A DNA stretch of 64,000 nt from CALBPI01 sp045110335 (GTDB lineage Bacteria > Pseudomonadota > Gammaproteobacteria > Steroidobacterales > Woeseiaceae): positions 1 through 64,000 of the forward strand of contig JBGCGB010000007.1 of the NCBI GenBank assembly GCA_045110335.1, given 5' to 3'. The translations under genes were made by a program, and so were the position numbers. Positions 26,148-34,254 of the stretch are shown here, one piece after another. A model generated the notes under the pieces. It was not told the origin of the DNA. It worked only from the letters and a program-made list of their open reading frames with translations, and did not search any database. Positions within the stretch are counted from its first letter, which is position 1. The number at the start of each line of letters is the position of its first letter.

Positions 26148-26813
26148 ATGGATAAACCGTTGACAGAGCGAAAGAAATTACTTAAGCAGGACACGTTTGG
26201 AACAATCACAAAGGTGATTGACGGCCAACAGCTATATATCGAGCGTAATATGCAAGCAGCGACACCGTGGGCGCGACCCCTGGCGCGTTGGTTGGCCCGA
26301 CGCGAAGCGCGCGCACTTGCCATGCTGCAAGGACGACCCGGTTTTCCGCAGCTGTTGTCCATCAGCAGGAAAACGCTAACCCGGAGTTTTGTTGTCGGTG
26401 AACCGATGTATCAAGCCAAGCCGACTGATAGCGCTTATTTCACGGACGCTTTACGCAAGGTACGCATCATGCATCGTTGCGGTATCGCTCATAACGATCT
26501 CGCCAAAGAACCGAACATGCTAGTCGCACCGGACGGCAAAGCGATCGTTGTTGATTTTCAGTTAGCCAGTGTGTTTCAAAAACGCACATGGTGGTTTCGC
26601 TTGCTCGCACGAGAAGACTTGCGACACTTACTCAAACACAAAAGAACCTATCGACCGAATTCGCTGACGACAAGGGAGAAAGCAATACTAGCAACGCCCG
26701 CTATCACAGCACGGATTTGGCAAGCGACCGGCAAACGTGTCTATCTGTTTGTTACACGTCGCCTGCTCAACTGGTCTGATCGCGAAGGCGCCGGCGATCG
26801 GGGTCGTCGCTAA
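26148..26813 (+). CDS. RIO/lipopolysaccharide-kinase-like protein kinase
   Basis: A 221-residue protein with a compact kinase fold. The catalytic loop reads GIAHNDLAKEPN (Asp117, Asn123) and the metal-binding DFG equivalent is VVDFQLA (Asp137). The N-terminal lobe has LYIERNM at 29-35, where a Lys would normally bind ATP; Arg or another Lys may replace it. Related small kinases occur beside core-oligosaccharide or RNA genes, but substrate is unknown. It is divergent from the giant ATPase gene and converges on rlmB with a 4-bp CTAA overlap. Confidence 0.75.
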   Translation: MDKPLTERKKLLKQDTFGTITKVIDGQQLYIERNMQAATPWARPLARWLARREARALAMLQGRPGFPQLLSISRKTLTRSFVVGEPMYQAKPTDSAYFTDALRKVRIMHRCGIAHNDLAKEPNMLVAPDGKAIVVDFQLASVFQKRTWWFRLLAREDLRHLLKHKRTYRPNSLTTREKAILATPAITARIWQATGKRVYLFVTRRLLNWSDREGAGDRGRR

Positions 26814-27568
26814 CTCTTCAACCCGCGTTGTCGCACAACTTCATAGAGGCAAACACCGGTTGCGACAGAAACGTTGAGGCTTTCGACGGCACCCGCCATC
26901 GGAATCATCGCCGTCGAATCGCAGCGCTGCATAATTTCGGAACTCAGACCTTTACCTTCCATCCCCATGGTCAGTGCGAGTGGTCCTTTTAGGTCGAGGT
27001 CATAAATTGATTCCGTCGCAGCATCACTGGTTGCCACACGTATAAGACCATAAGCACCAATCCAGTCCAGTGTTTTTGCGATAGACCCAACAGCAACAAC
27101 AGGAATCAACTCAGCGGCACCACTCGCCACTTTTCTTGTGGCCGGCGTCAGGCCTACTGCATTGGTGCGCGGCACGACAATGGCCATGACACCCGCCGCT
27201 TCCGCCGTGCGCAAACATGCACCCAGATTGTGCGGATCCTGAATCCCATCAAGTATCAACAGCATGGGGTGCGCGCCATCCGCCAATGCTTGTTCAACGT
27301 GATCGCGTAGCGCCGCCTCATCGACATTAGGCAAATTGATGAGCTCTGCAATAACACCCTGATGTGCAGTTCCTTGCGCCATATCATCAAGCCGATGACT
27401 TCTAGCGCCTTGCGTGGGAATCCCACTGTCACGGGCACGCTGGCGAACATCCGCCAAACGAGGATTCTTACTGCGTTCGTCGATATAAAGTTTTCGGACT
27501 TTATCCGGCATTGATTGGATCAATCGATTAACCGCGTGAATACCAGCGCTGTATTTTGAACTCGACAT
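26810..27568 (-). CDS. rlmB: 23S rRNA (guanosine-2251-2'-O)-methyltransferase
   Basis: A 252-residue SpoU/TrmD-knot methyltransferase that modifies G2251 in the peptidyl-transferase P-loop using AdoMet. An N-terminal L30e-like domain (GIHAVNRLIQ...KVRKLYID) is followed by the knot motifs LILDGIQDPHNLGACLRTAE (Asn and Arg catalytic), VASGAAELIPVV and MGMEGKGLS...IPMAGAVESLNVSVA. It starts within the stop of rnr (TAATG), keeping the rnr-rlmB order of E. coli. Confidence 0.96.
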   Translation of the reverse strand: MSSSKYSAGIHAVNRLIQSMPDKVRKLYIDERSKNPRLADVRQRARDSGIPTQGARSHRLDDMAQGTAHQGVIAELINLPNVDEAALRDHVEQALADGAHPMLLILDGIQDPHNLGACLRTAEAAGVMAIVVPRTNAVGLTPATRKVASGAAELIPVVAVGSIAKTLDWIGAYGLIRVATSDAATESIYDLDLKGPLALTMGMEGKGLSSEIMQRCDSTAMIPMAGAVESLNVSVATGVCLYEVVRQRGLKS

Positions 27569-29790
27569 TATCGTCGCCGCCTTAGTGATTTTTGAGATTT
27601 CGGTTTGTCGTCGTACAACACAAAGTCGATCTGGCGCGATTCAAGGTCGACGCGATCAACAATCACCTCAACCGCATCACCCAGCGTGTATTGCACATCG
27701 GTGCGTGACCCGACTAAACGCTGCGCTTCCGGTTCGTGCGTAAAGTAGTCGGACCCCAGATTCGATACATGAATCAACCCGTCGATCTGGAGTGACGTGA
27801 TTTGAACAAACAAACCAAAGTGAGTGACGCCGCTAATGATGCCGTCAAACCGTCCGCCAACATGTTTTTGCATGAACTGACATTTCAACAATGCCTCAAC
27901 TTCTCGGGTTGCCTCTTCTGCACGCCGTTCGCGCTCCGACGTTAGCTTGCCGAGTTGTTGCATGCGTTCTGGACTGTAAGTGTAAGCGCGTGCTTTACCG
28001 CCGCTAGTCATATGCCGGATAGCGCGGTGCACCAGGAGATCCGGATAACGTCGAATTGGCGACGTAAAGTGCGCATAGGCATCGAGCGCAAGGCCAAAGT
28101 GCCCATCATTGTCAGGCGTGTACTCCGCATGCGCGAATGATCTCAACAACGCCATATTAATTGCGTAAGCATCCGGACGGCTTTGCGCGCTAGCCATCAA
28201 TCGCCGCAATTCGCGTGGCTTGGGATGCGCGGCATGCGGGACCTTAAAGCCCAGCCCCAACATGTAAAGTCGAAATTCGTTGAACCGGTCTTCGTTGGGC
28301 TGCGCATGCACCCGGAACAACGCCTGAACCCGCTTCTTGGCGATAAAACGGGCTGCCTCGACATTGGCCGCGATCATACATTCCTCGATGAGTTTGTGCG
28401 CATCGTTGCGAGGCGTTGCCGCCATGCCGGTCACGTCGCCGCTATCATCCATCTGGATGCGAAGCTGCGGTAAATCGAGCTCGATCGCGCCACGCTTGGC
28501 CCGTCGTTTGGCGAACACCTTGTACATCGCGTGCAGCGAATCGATCGACTGTGCAATCTCACCGTTGATCGCAGCATCACGCTCGCTGCCTTCGAGGTAA
28601 CGACCAACCGTTTTGTAGGTCAGGCGTGCCGCCGACCTCATCACGGCATCATAGAATCGCGAGCGCAACACCTCACCGGTATCGCTAACGGTCATATCGC
28701 AAACCATACAAAGCCGGTCAACTTTGGGGTTTAGTGAGCACAATCCGTTCGACAATACTTCCGGCAACATGGGTACAACCCGGTCCGGAAAATAGACGGA
28801 CGTCGCCCGCTTGATCGCTTCCTTGTCAATGGCGCTATCAGGCTGAACATAGTGCGCAACATCGGCAATGGCGACGATTAGCCGCCATCCGTCTTTGCGA
28901 CGTTTCGCGTAGACCGCGTCATCAAAGTCGCGAGCATCGGCACCATCAATGGTCACCAATGGCAGAGTTCGTAGGTCTTTTCGCCCCTGCTTGGCCCTTG
29001 TCGGAACGGTGCGGCCAAACTTGTCCGCCGCATCGCTCACGGCCTTCGGCCACTCATGCGGAATGCCATGGGCATGAATCGCGAGGTCAGTTGGCATGCC
29101 GGCGCGATCCGGCGAGCCCAAAATCTGATCAATCTCCGCAGTCGCTTGATGATCTTGGGTCGGATAATCCAATATTCTGGCAACGACCATTTGGCCAGGC
29201 TTCGCGTTCCCCCGGCCCTTCTCGGGAATCAAGATTCGCTGCGTCAATTTCGGGTTATCCGGAATCAACAATCCAATGCCACGCTCCCGAACGTAGCGTC
29301 CCGCCACTTCATCAGCCGCCCGCTCCAGAATTTCAATCACTTCACCTTCGAGGCCCCGCGATGTCTTACGCTTCACGCGTCCCGCGACACGATCCCCATG
29401 CATCAGCGATTGCATCTGCCTCGGTGATAAGAAAAGGTCATCGCCGTCGTCGTCCGGCATCAAGAATCCAAATCCATCTTTGTGTGCACTGATGCGGCCC
29501 GGTATCAAATTGATCCGTTCGGACAAACAATACTCTTCGCGTCGATTCAGAAGGACTTGCCCCCGTTGCAACATCTTGGTCAGCACGTCGGTCAGCGCGC
29601 GCTTGCCTTTCTTGTCCTGTAAGTTGAAATGTTCGGCGATCCAGTCGTAATCGACCGGCCGGCCTACCGCTTGCAAGGCATCGGTGATCTTTGAACGATC
29701 GGGAATCCGATGCGTATAGGTTTTTTGTGTTTTGGGTTTGGCGCTCGAGTGGGCCTTACCAACGGAATTTTTCTGTTTTTTTCTGCTCAA
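27568..29790 (-). CDS. rnr: Ribonuclease R
   Basis: A 740-residue 3'-5' exoribonuclease that degrades structured RNA. Domain order: helix-turn-helix-like N-terminus (YDWIAEHFNLQDKKGKRAL), two cold-shock OB folds (LIPGRISAHKDGFGFLMPDD), the RNB catalytic domain with TIDGADARDFDDAVYAK (acidic metal ligands), VVPMLPEVLSNGLCSLNP and FTSPIRRYPDLLVHR, an S1 domain (GRFDGIISGVTHFGLFVQI), and a short basic tail. Length is a little below that of E. coli RNase R because the Lys-rich tail is short. Its upstream region is shared with the divergent tRNA-Leu gene. Confidence 0.96.
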   Translation of the reverse strand: MSRKKQKNSVGKAHSSAKPKTQKTYTHRIPDRSKITDALQAVGRPVDYDWIAEHFNLQDKKGKRALTDVLTKMLQRGQVLLNRREEYCLSERINLIPGRISAHKDGFGFLMPDDDGDDLFLSPRQMQSLMHGDRVAGRVKRKTSRGLEGEVIEILERAADEVAGRYVRERGIGLLIPDNPKLTQRILIPEKGRGNAKPGQMVVARILDYPTQDHQATAEIDQILGSPDRAGMPTDLAIHAHGIPHEWPKAVSDAADKFGRTVPTRAKQGRKDLRTLPLVTIDGADARDFDDAVYAKRRKDGWRLIVAIADVAHYVQPDSAIDKEAIKRATSVYFPDRVVPMLPEVLSNGLCSLNPKVDRLCMVCDMTVSDTGEVLRSRFYDAVMRSAARLTYKTVGRYLEGSERDAAINGEIAQSIDSLHAMYKVFAKRRAKRGAIELDLPQLRIQMDDSGDVTGMAATPRNDAHKLIEECMIAANVEAARFIAKKRVQALFRVHAQPNEDRFNEFRLYMLGLGFKVPHAAHPKPRELRRLMASAQSRPDAYAINMALLRSFAHAEYTPDNDGHFGLALDAYAHFTSPIRRYPDLLVHRAIRHMTSGGKARAYTYSPERMQQLGKLTSERERRAEEATREVEALLKCQFMQKHVGGRFDGIISGVTHFGLFVQITSLQIDGLIHVSNLGSDYFTHEPEAQRLVGSRTDVQYTLGDAVEVIVDRVDLESRQIDFVLYDDKPKSQKSLRRRR

Positions 29791-29823
29791 TAGTTTCTCT
29801 GTATAGTCTCGCCTCGGGTGTCA

Positions 29824-29852
29824 TTGACAAGCCCCCAAGGCTCGGATAAAGT
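29824..29852 (+). promoter_or_regulatory. Sigma-70 promoter of tRNA-Leu
   Basis: A perfect TTGACA -35 (29824-29829), 17-bp spacer and TAAAGT -10 (29847-29852) stand 42 bp before the tRNA. On the opposite strand the same region offers a TTGTCA for divergent rnr, so the two promoters may overlap. Confidence 0.65.
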
Positions 29853-29894
29853 CGCCTGCCCTGAAGAGGCTCGTTCATGAAGCGGGCTCAATGT

Positions 29895-29981
29895 GCCCAG
29901 GTGGCGGAATTGGTAGACGCGCATGGTTCAGGTCCATGTCTACGAAAGTAGGTGGAGGTTCAAGTCCTCTCCTGGGCACCA
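29895..29981 (+). tRNA. tRNA-Leu (anticodon CAG)
   Basis: An 87-nt class II tRNA. The acceptor stem GCCCAGG pairs with CCTGGGC and the CCA end is encoded. The D-arm contains AATTGGTAGA; the anticodon stem-loop is CATGG-TTCAGGT-CCATG with CAG at 29929-29931; a variable arm and a T-arm with GGTTCAAGTCC follow. It decodes CUG. Confidence 0.97.
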
Positions 29982-30300
29982 TTTCTCAAAGTTGATCAAT
30001 GCCTCGTCGTCTATCGCCTTAGTGCTTGACCAACGCAATCGGCTAGTCAAAATCGTGGCTATCGTATCATCAGGTTAGCCAAACCGATACCAAGACCCCT
30101 TTTCGTGCAGATCCTACAGGATTGTCTGCCCGGGTTTCGGCTACGAGTCGCACGCCGCTTGCCCAGCGCATTTGTTGATTGATCGATCGGTCATTCGCCC
30201 GTCGGAACGTCAAAGCCCAACAGACCGGCAAAGGATACGACGCACCGAAAAGATCGGAGCATCGGTGCTATCCCATCGACTAACGGGTGACCAAAGCCGG
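29982..30300. other. Gene-free region after tRNA-Leu
   Basis: About 320 bp without a credible gene; a plus-strand frame entering at 30172 is not convincing. An imperfect inverted repeat lies at 30107-30129 (GCAGATCCT ... AGGATTGTCTGC) but has no T-run. No attachment-site duplication of the tRNA 3' end was noticed by eye. Confidence 0.5.
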
Positions 30301-30334
30301 AAAAAGCCGACCGGGGTATTCCGCCCGGTCGGCT
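30301..30334 (-). terminator. Intrinsic terminator of the metalloprotease gene
   Basis: A perfect 11-bp stem (AGCCGACCGGG / CCCGGTCGGCT) with an 8-base loop. On the minus strand it is followed by five T, the classical Rho-independent form, about 12 bp beyond the protease stop at 30346. Confidence 0.88.
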
Positions 30335-30345
30335 GCCAGACTGGA

Positions 30346-32868
30346 TTAATCGGCGTCGAGCGCTTTTTCAATAATCAACTTGATATGTGCAACGTGCGCT
30401 TTGGTTGATACGTCCGCACCACGTTTCCGGCTTACCATGTCATCAATTTGTTGTAACTGGTAAATTGCCATCGACTGACTCAAATTGTCGTAGCCATTAC
30501 CGTTTGCAATCTTGCCCAGCCTTTCAACGAAGTCGACCTGAACATTTTGCCGTAACGTGCTAACGCTACCGCGAGCGTCTCCAGCGAACACAGCATCGGT
30601 CAAATCAGTCATCGCTTCGCCAAGAGCGTAGTCATTCCCGTAGAGCGCGCTGTCCGACAGACGTAACAAGACCGCCGGATGCAATAGATGATTCAGCGCG
30701 TTCGTTTGCACGGCCAGAATGGACTGGTGAATTTTCGGATCTTCTGTTTGACCGAAGAAATTGAAACCCCGGCGTTGCTGCGCGAGATATCGATAACTTT
30801 CACTAGCAGCGTCCGCAATGCCAGGAGCAAAGACCTGGTCAGTCAAGACTTGCATCGCACGTCGCTGGGTATCCGCATCTACGACAGTATAAGGCGGCTC
30901 AGCGCCCGGTTGACCAATCATTGCGCGATTCACATGAACGCCGCCCACATACCGAGTTGCCGTCGCTGCTGATCTCGCCCAACTGCGAACGAGCAGCACA
31001 AACGCGTCATGCGTTGCCTGATAAGAACTACCAGGCTCCAAGCCTTCTTTCGTTAGCTGGCCAAACGCTTCGCCGATTTGCTGCATACGCGTTGATGCAT
31101 AACCGATCGCATCGCTCGACATATCGTAGATATTGACGTGCGGATCAATGGCTTTGCCGGGAGATCGCATGTCATCGGCATCATTGCCGAAGGCCAACTG
31201 CGGCTCAGTCGAACGCGACAAGTGCGCTTCACGAGTCGCAGCATCCGCCATCTCGGGCGCATAACCGAACCGGATTGCCCAATCATCATAGGGCCCCGGC
31301 GAAACGGTATAGAACAATGTCTGCGGTTCACCACCCGGTACGTAATTGACCGCTGGATAGTCCATCACGGATCCCGCCAGGACACCGGTTTCTTTTACCG
31401 CGGGATCCCATGCCTGCTCCGGCGTCAACAACTGTGTTGCTTTCATATTGTGGTTGAGACCAAGCGTATGTCCGATCTCATGCAGGATCAGATAATGCAT
31501 GCTGTCATGAACGAGCTGCTCTTCGTAACCACCCGCGCCATGCCCGGACATCAATGTACCGGCAACGCCGTTTTCAACCTGCAACCCGCCGGACAAACTA
31601 CAAAACTGCTCTGCCATCGCCATCGACGTAATCGGTTGGCCGTCAAGGACCGAGCCGTCATTCATCAAATAGCGACTGAACTGGAAGCGGTTAATGAAAG
31701 AATACTCCAACATGATATCGGCGCCGAGAATTTGACCGGTCCGCGGATTCACAAAGCTTGGGCCGTAGCCGCCAAATGGCGGATTCGGCGAAGACGTCCA
31801 ACGCAACACGTTGTAGCGGATATCGCCTGCATCCCAGTCCGCATCATCAGGTTGAACCTTAATGACAAGCGCATTGCTAAATCCCGCCTTTTCGAAACTC
31901 TTGTTCCATTCCAGAGCGGACTCACGAATAAGGTCGCGCAGTGGCTCAGGCGTTGTGTTCTCTATCCAGTAAGTGATGGGCTCAACGGGATCGGATACGG
32001 CCGCATCGGGATTCTTCTTCTGCAAATGCCAACGATCAATCATGTCGCGATAAGGCGTTGCACTAAATGACGTCAGATCTGTGACTTCGGTTGTAAAGAA
32101 ACCGACTCTTGGATCATCACGGCGCGGTTCGTAGTCGTTCTCCGGCATCGCAATAACGCTATGCCAAACTTTCACTGATACGTTTCGTCTATCCGTAATG
32201 TCAGCGCCGGTTGAACCCGTAGGTGCGCCATTGCTGTAAACATACTCAACTTCGAAATCAGTATTCTTTGGGTAACTACGCACATTCAACAATTTCGTCT
32301 TAGCGTCCGACAATGACCCCAACGAAAAGGCTTTTGGATCTGCGTCGGGATTCGGCGATGGCTTGATTTGTAGCATCGTTTCCGTCAAGAACAATGGTCC
32401 TGCATCAATCAACAAGGCGCCCGTCTCTGCGTCCTCGGCCAGGATTTCCTGCTTCGCGACAATACCATTACTGATATTCGCACTCGCCGCCCGGCTGATG
32501 GCATTGTCCGGATCGAAGTAGAAGCTTGTGTTCACATCTACGACTTCAACCGCATCAAACACCCGGTGAAACTTGATCACAAAGTTGGCCAAATAGGCCC
32601 CGCGGAAGTAGCCAGTTTGAACCACACCATCCGCCGCTTGTGCAAAATAGATGAGTTCCTGATCCAGCAATTCTGCCGGTATCAGCATCTTTAGATCGCC
32701 TGATTTCTGATCCCGATAAAGCGTCAACAAACCTTCGCTGACATCATGGTCTTTGGTTAACTCGGCGACCGTCTTCGGCTTTTCTTCTTTCTTTTCGTCT
32801 TCACCGAATACCGGACCCGTAATGAAGATGGCCATACAGGCAGCCAACCAGTACGCTTTCATACGCAT
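30346..32868 (-). CDS. Secreted zinc-dependent metalloprotease (DUF5117/DUF4953 type)
   Basis: An 840-residue exported protein with signal peptide (YWLAACMAIFITGPVFGE). The centre carries a metzincin motif HEIGHTLGLNH (His463-His473) followed by SVMDYP, the Met-turn. Flanking regions match the family layout of DUF5118/DUF5117 N-terminal and DUF4953 catalytic domains (YWIENTTPEPLRDLIRESAL before the site). Such proteins are common in marine bacteria; substrates are unknown. A strong terminator follows; the gene starts 33 bp after the SCP2 gene and may be co-transcribed with it. Confidence 0.9.
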   Translation of the reverse strand: MRMKAYWLAACMAIFITGPVFGEDEKKEEKPKTVAELTKDHDVSEGLLTLYRDQKSGDLKMLIPAELLDQELIYFAQAADGVVQTGYFRGAYLANFVIKFHRVFDAVEVVDVNTSFYFDPDNAISRAASANISNGIVAKQEILAEDAETGALLIDAGPLFLTETMLQIKPSPNPDADPKAFSLGSLSDAKTKLLNVRSYPKNTDFEVEYVYSNGAPTGSTGADITDRRNVSVKVWHSVIAMPENDYEPRRDDPRVGFFTTEVTDLTSFSATPYRDMIDRWHLQKKNPDAAVSDPVEPITYWIENTTPEPLRDLIRESALEWNKSFEKAGFSNALVIKVQPDDADWDAGDIRYNVLRWTSSPNPPFGGYGPSFVNPRTGQILGADIMLEYSFINRFQFSRYLMNDGSVLDGQPITSMAMAEQFCSLSGGLQVENGVAGTLMSGHGAGGYEEQLVHDSMHYLILHEIGHTLGLNHNMKATQLLTPEQAWDPAVKETGVLAGSVMDYPAVNYVPGGEPQTLFYTVSPGPYDDWAIRFGYAPEMADAATREAHLSRSTEPQLAFGNDADDMRSPGKAIDPHVNIYDMSSDAIGYASTRMQQIGEAFGQLTKEGLEPGSSYQATHDAFVLLVRSWARSAATATRYVGGVHVNRAMIGQPGAEPPYTVVDADTQRRAMQVLTDQVFAPGIADAASESYRYLAQQRRGFNFFGQTEDPKIHQSILAVQTNALNHLLHPAVLLRLSDSALYGNDYALGEAMTDLTDAVFAGDARGSVSTLRQNVQVDFVERLGKIANGNGYDNLSQSMAIYQLQQIDDMVSRKRGADVSTKAHVAHIKLIIEKALDAD

Positions 32869-32901
32869 TTTCTTCCCCTAAACTTCTTGAATCTTTCTTT
32901 G

Positions 32902-33222
32902 CTATTCAGCAAGCGCTGACGCGCTAAACAAACTGCCAATTTTTTGCGCAAACATGATGTCGCCATCCAGTTTCAGTTTGCCGGTCATGAACGCTGTCAT
33001 CCCATCGAGTTTACCCGTTAGCAGCGCGACGAGATCATCATCGGCCATCGTAACTGCGACCGTGTACGGCGTGGTCTCGCCCTCGTTCACCGCCAGTGTG
33101 CCGTCGTTAATCACGACATAGCGTGGCGCGCTCGTATTGAACTGGATCGTCGCGGAAACACCGCTGGCCGCCGAAGCATTAAGTGCCGCCGGCATCTTCT
33201 GAAAAAGTTCGTCTAACGTCAT
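32902..33222 (-). CDS. SCP2 sterol-binding domain protein
   Basis: A 106-residue single-domain protein of the SCP-2 fold. LDELFQKMPAALNA, ATIQFNTSAPRYVVINDGTL, TVAVTMADDDLVALLTGKLD and AFMTGKLKLDGDIMFAQKIG are the typical strands and helices, the last being the hydrophobic-pocket signature. It binds fatty acyl chains or lipids in the cytosol. It probably shares a transcript with the downstream metalloprotease. Confidence 0.93.
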   Translation of the reverse strand: MTLDELFQKMPAALNASAASGVSATIQFNTSAPRYVVINDGTLAVNEGETTPYTVAVTMADDDLVALLTGKLDGMTAFMTGKLKLDGDIMFAQKIGSLFSASALAE

Positions 33223-33314
33223 TTTTGTTTGGTTCCTACTATCAAAGTATCAAGAGTAACTGATGTCGACTTCTTTGTCTTTTGGGACGGTCATCAACGG
33301 TGTATCGGCTCAAC

Positions 33315-33328
33315 GTGACGTCCATCAC
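33315..33328. promoter_or_regulatory. CRP/FNR-type operator candidate between SCP2 and NERD-like genes
   Basis: GTGACGTCCATCAC has the GTGA-N6-TCAC dyad. It lies in the 171-bp divergent region between the SCP2 start (33222) and the NERD-like start (33394) and resembles the site at 14729. Pattern-based only. Confidence 0.3.
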
Positions 33329-33393
33329 GGCGTGAGGCGCAACGACACCCTACATTGAGTTCAGCTTATTTTCGACACTGGCCCAGGCACCAT

Positions 33394-34254
33394 ATGGATA
33401 ACATCGCAATCGCAGCGTTTCTGGCGCTCTGTAGCGCCACAATCAGCGCACTGGTGGGGTTTATGCTCGGGCAGTTTGGCGCGCGAAACGATCAACGAAA
33501 CCACAAACAGGCTAAGCTCCAGAATGAGCCTGGCGAGCATTATCGGCGCAGGATTCGGCGGCTTAGCCGTTATCGGTCGGTTTGCCGTGCAGCGCTATTG
33601 GTTGGTCTCTCCTGTGCATTGACAGGTTGGCTTGGCGCTGCCAGTTTACCGACCATTCAATCGGCGCCTGCCTGGATTCAGTCCAGCGTCATCATCCTGG
33701 CGCTCATCGCCATTGGCTGGCTAACCCTTCGATGGTGGACCCTCAAACGAACGATCAAAGACCTCCGACGTCAGGTCGAACAACGGCGACAAATCGCCGA
33801 CAATCTGGCCACGGTAGCGGGCGAGCAAAACCGGCTGTATCACGATGTCATGATCGACCAAGACAGCCCACGAATTGATCACGTATTAATCGGCATTCGT
33901 GGCGCCTATGCCATCTGCACAGTAGCGAACAGCAAGCGCAAGATGGGCTCAGCGGTCGTCGAAGGCAATAAGCTTAAGCTTGACGAAAACTCAAGCGTTG
34001 ATCTGGCCGTGCTTCGCCGTCGTGTCACTCAACTACAACATCTACTCAGCAAACCGCTCGGCAAAATGATTCGACTGAGACCTGTTGTCGCCGTCAGCGG
34101 CTGGTCGATAAACGGTGGCGAGATCGATGACATGCTCCTCGTTGGAACCCGAGACCTCGTCATGATTCAGGGTTGGCGAGACAACAACGATCAATTACTG
34201 ACCGAAGAAGCCACCAGTCTTCAAGCAGATCTAGCGACGCGCGCCTGCTACTAG
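33394..34254 (+). CDS. Membrane protein with degenerate NERD-like domain
   Basis: A 286-residue protein. ATG 33394 is preferred over the TTG-initiated longer frame because it begins the first membrane helix (NIAIAAFLALCSATISALVG). Two more helices (LVGLSCALTGWLGAASLP and SSVIILALIAIGWLTLRWW) are followed by a coiled segment and a cytosolic domain with PRIDHVLIGIRGAYAICTV, like the (E/D).DH.(V/L)...G..vI opening of nuclease-related (NERD) domains. The catalytic Asp/Glu-x-Lys of active nucleases is replaced (ICTVANSKRK), so it is probably non-catalytic. The end overlaps the convergent patatin gene by 24 bp. Confidence 0.7.
   Translation: MDNIAIAAFLALCSATISALVGFMLGQFGARNDQRNHKQAKLQNEPGEHYRRRIRRLSRYRSVCRAALLVGLSCALTGWLGAASLPTIQSAPAWIQSSVIILALIAIGWLTLRWWTLKRTIKDLRRQVEQRRQIADNLATVAGEQNRLYHDVMIDQDSPRIDHVLIGIRGAYAICTVANSKRKMGSAVVEGNKLKLDENSSVDLAVLRRRVTQLQHLLSKPLGKMIRLRPVVAVSGWSINGGEIDDMLLVGTRDLVMIQGWRDNNDQLLTEEATSLQADLATRACY

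Noticed and set aside
30107..30129. Imperfect hairpin downstream of tRNA-Leu
   Set aside because: Small loop and no T-run; not a convincing terminator or RNA gene.
31138..32070. 310-codon plus-strand frame inside the metalloprotease gene
   Set aside because: Shadow of the 840-residue protease, whose zinc motif and domains are evident on the other strand.
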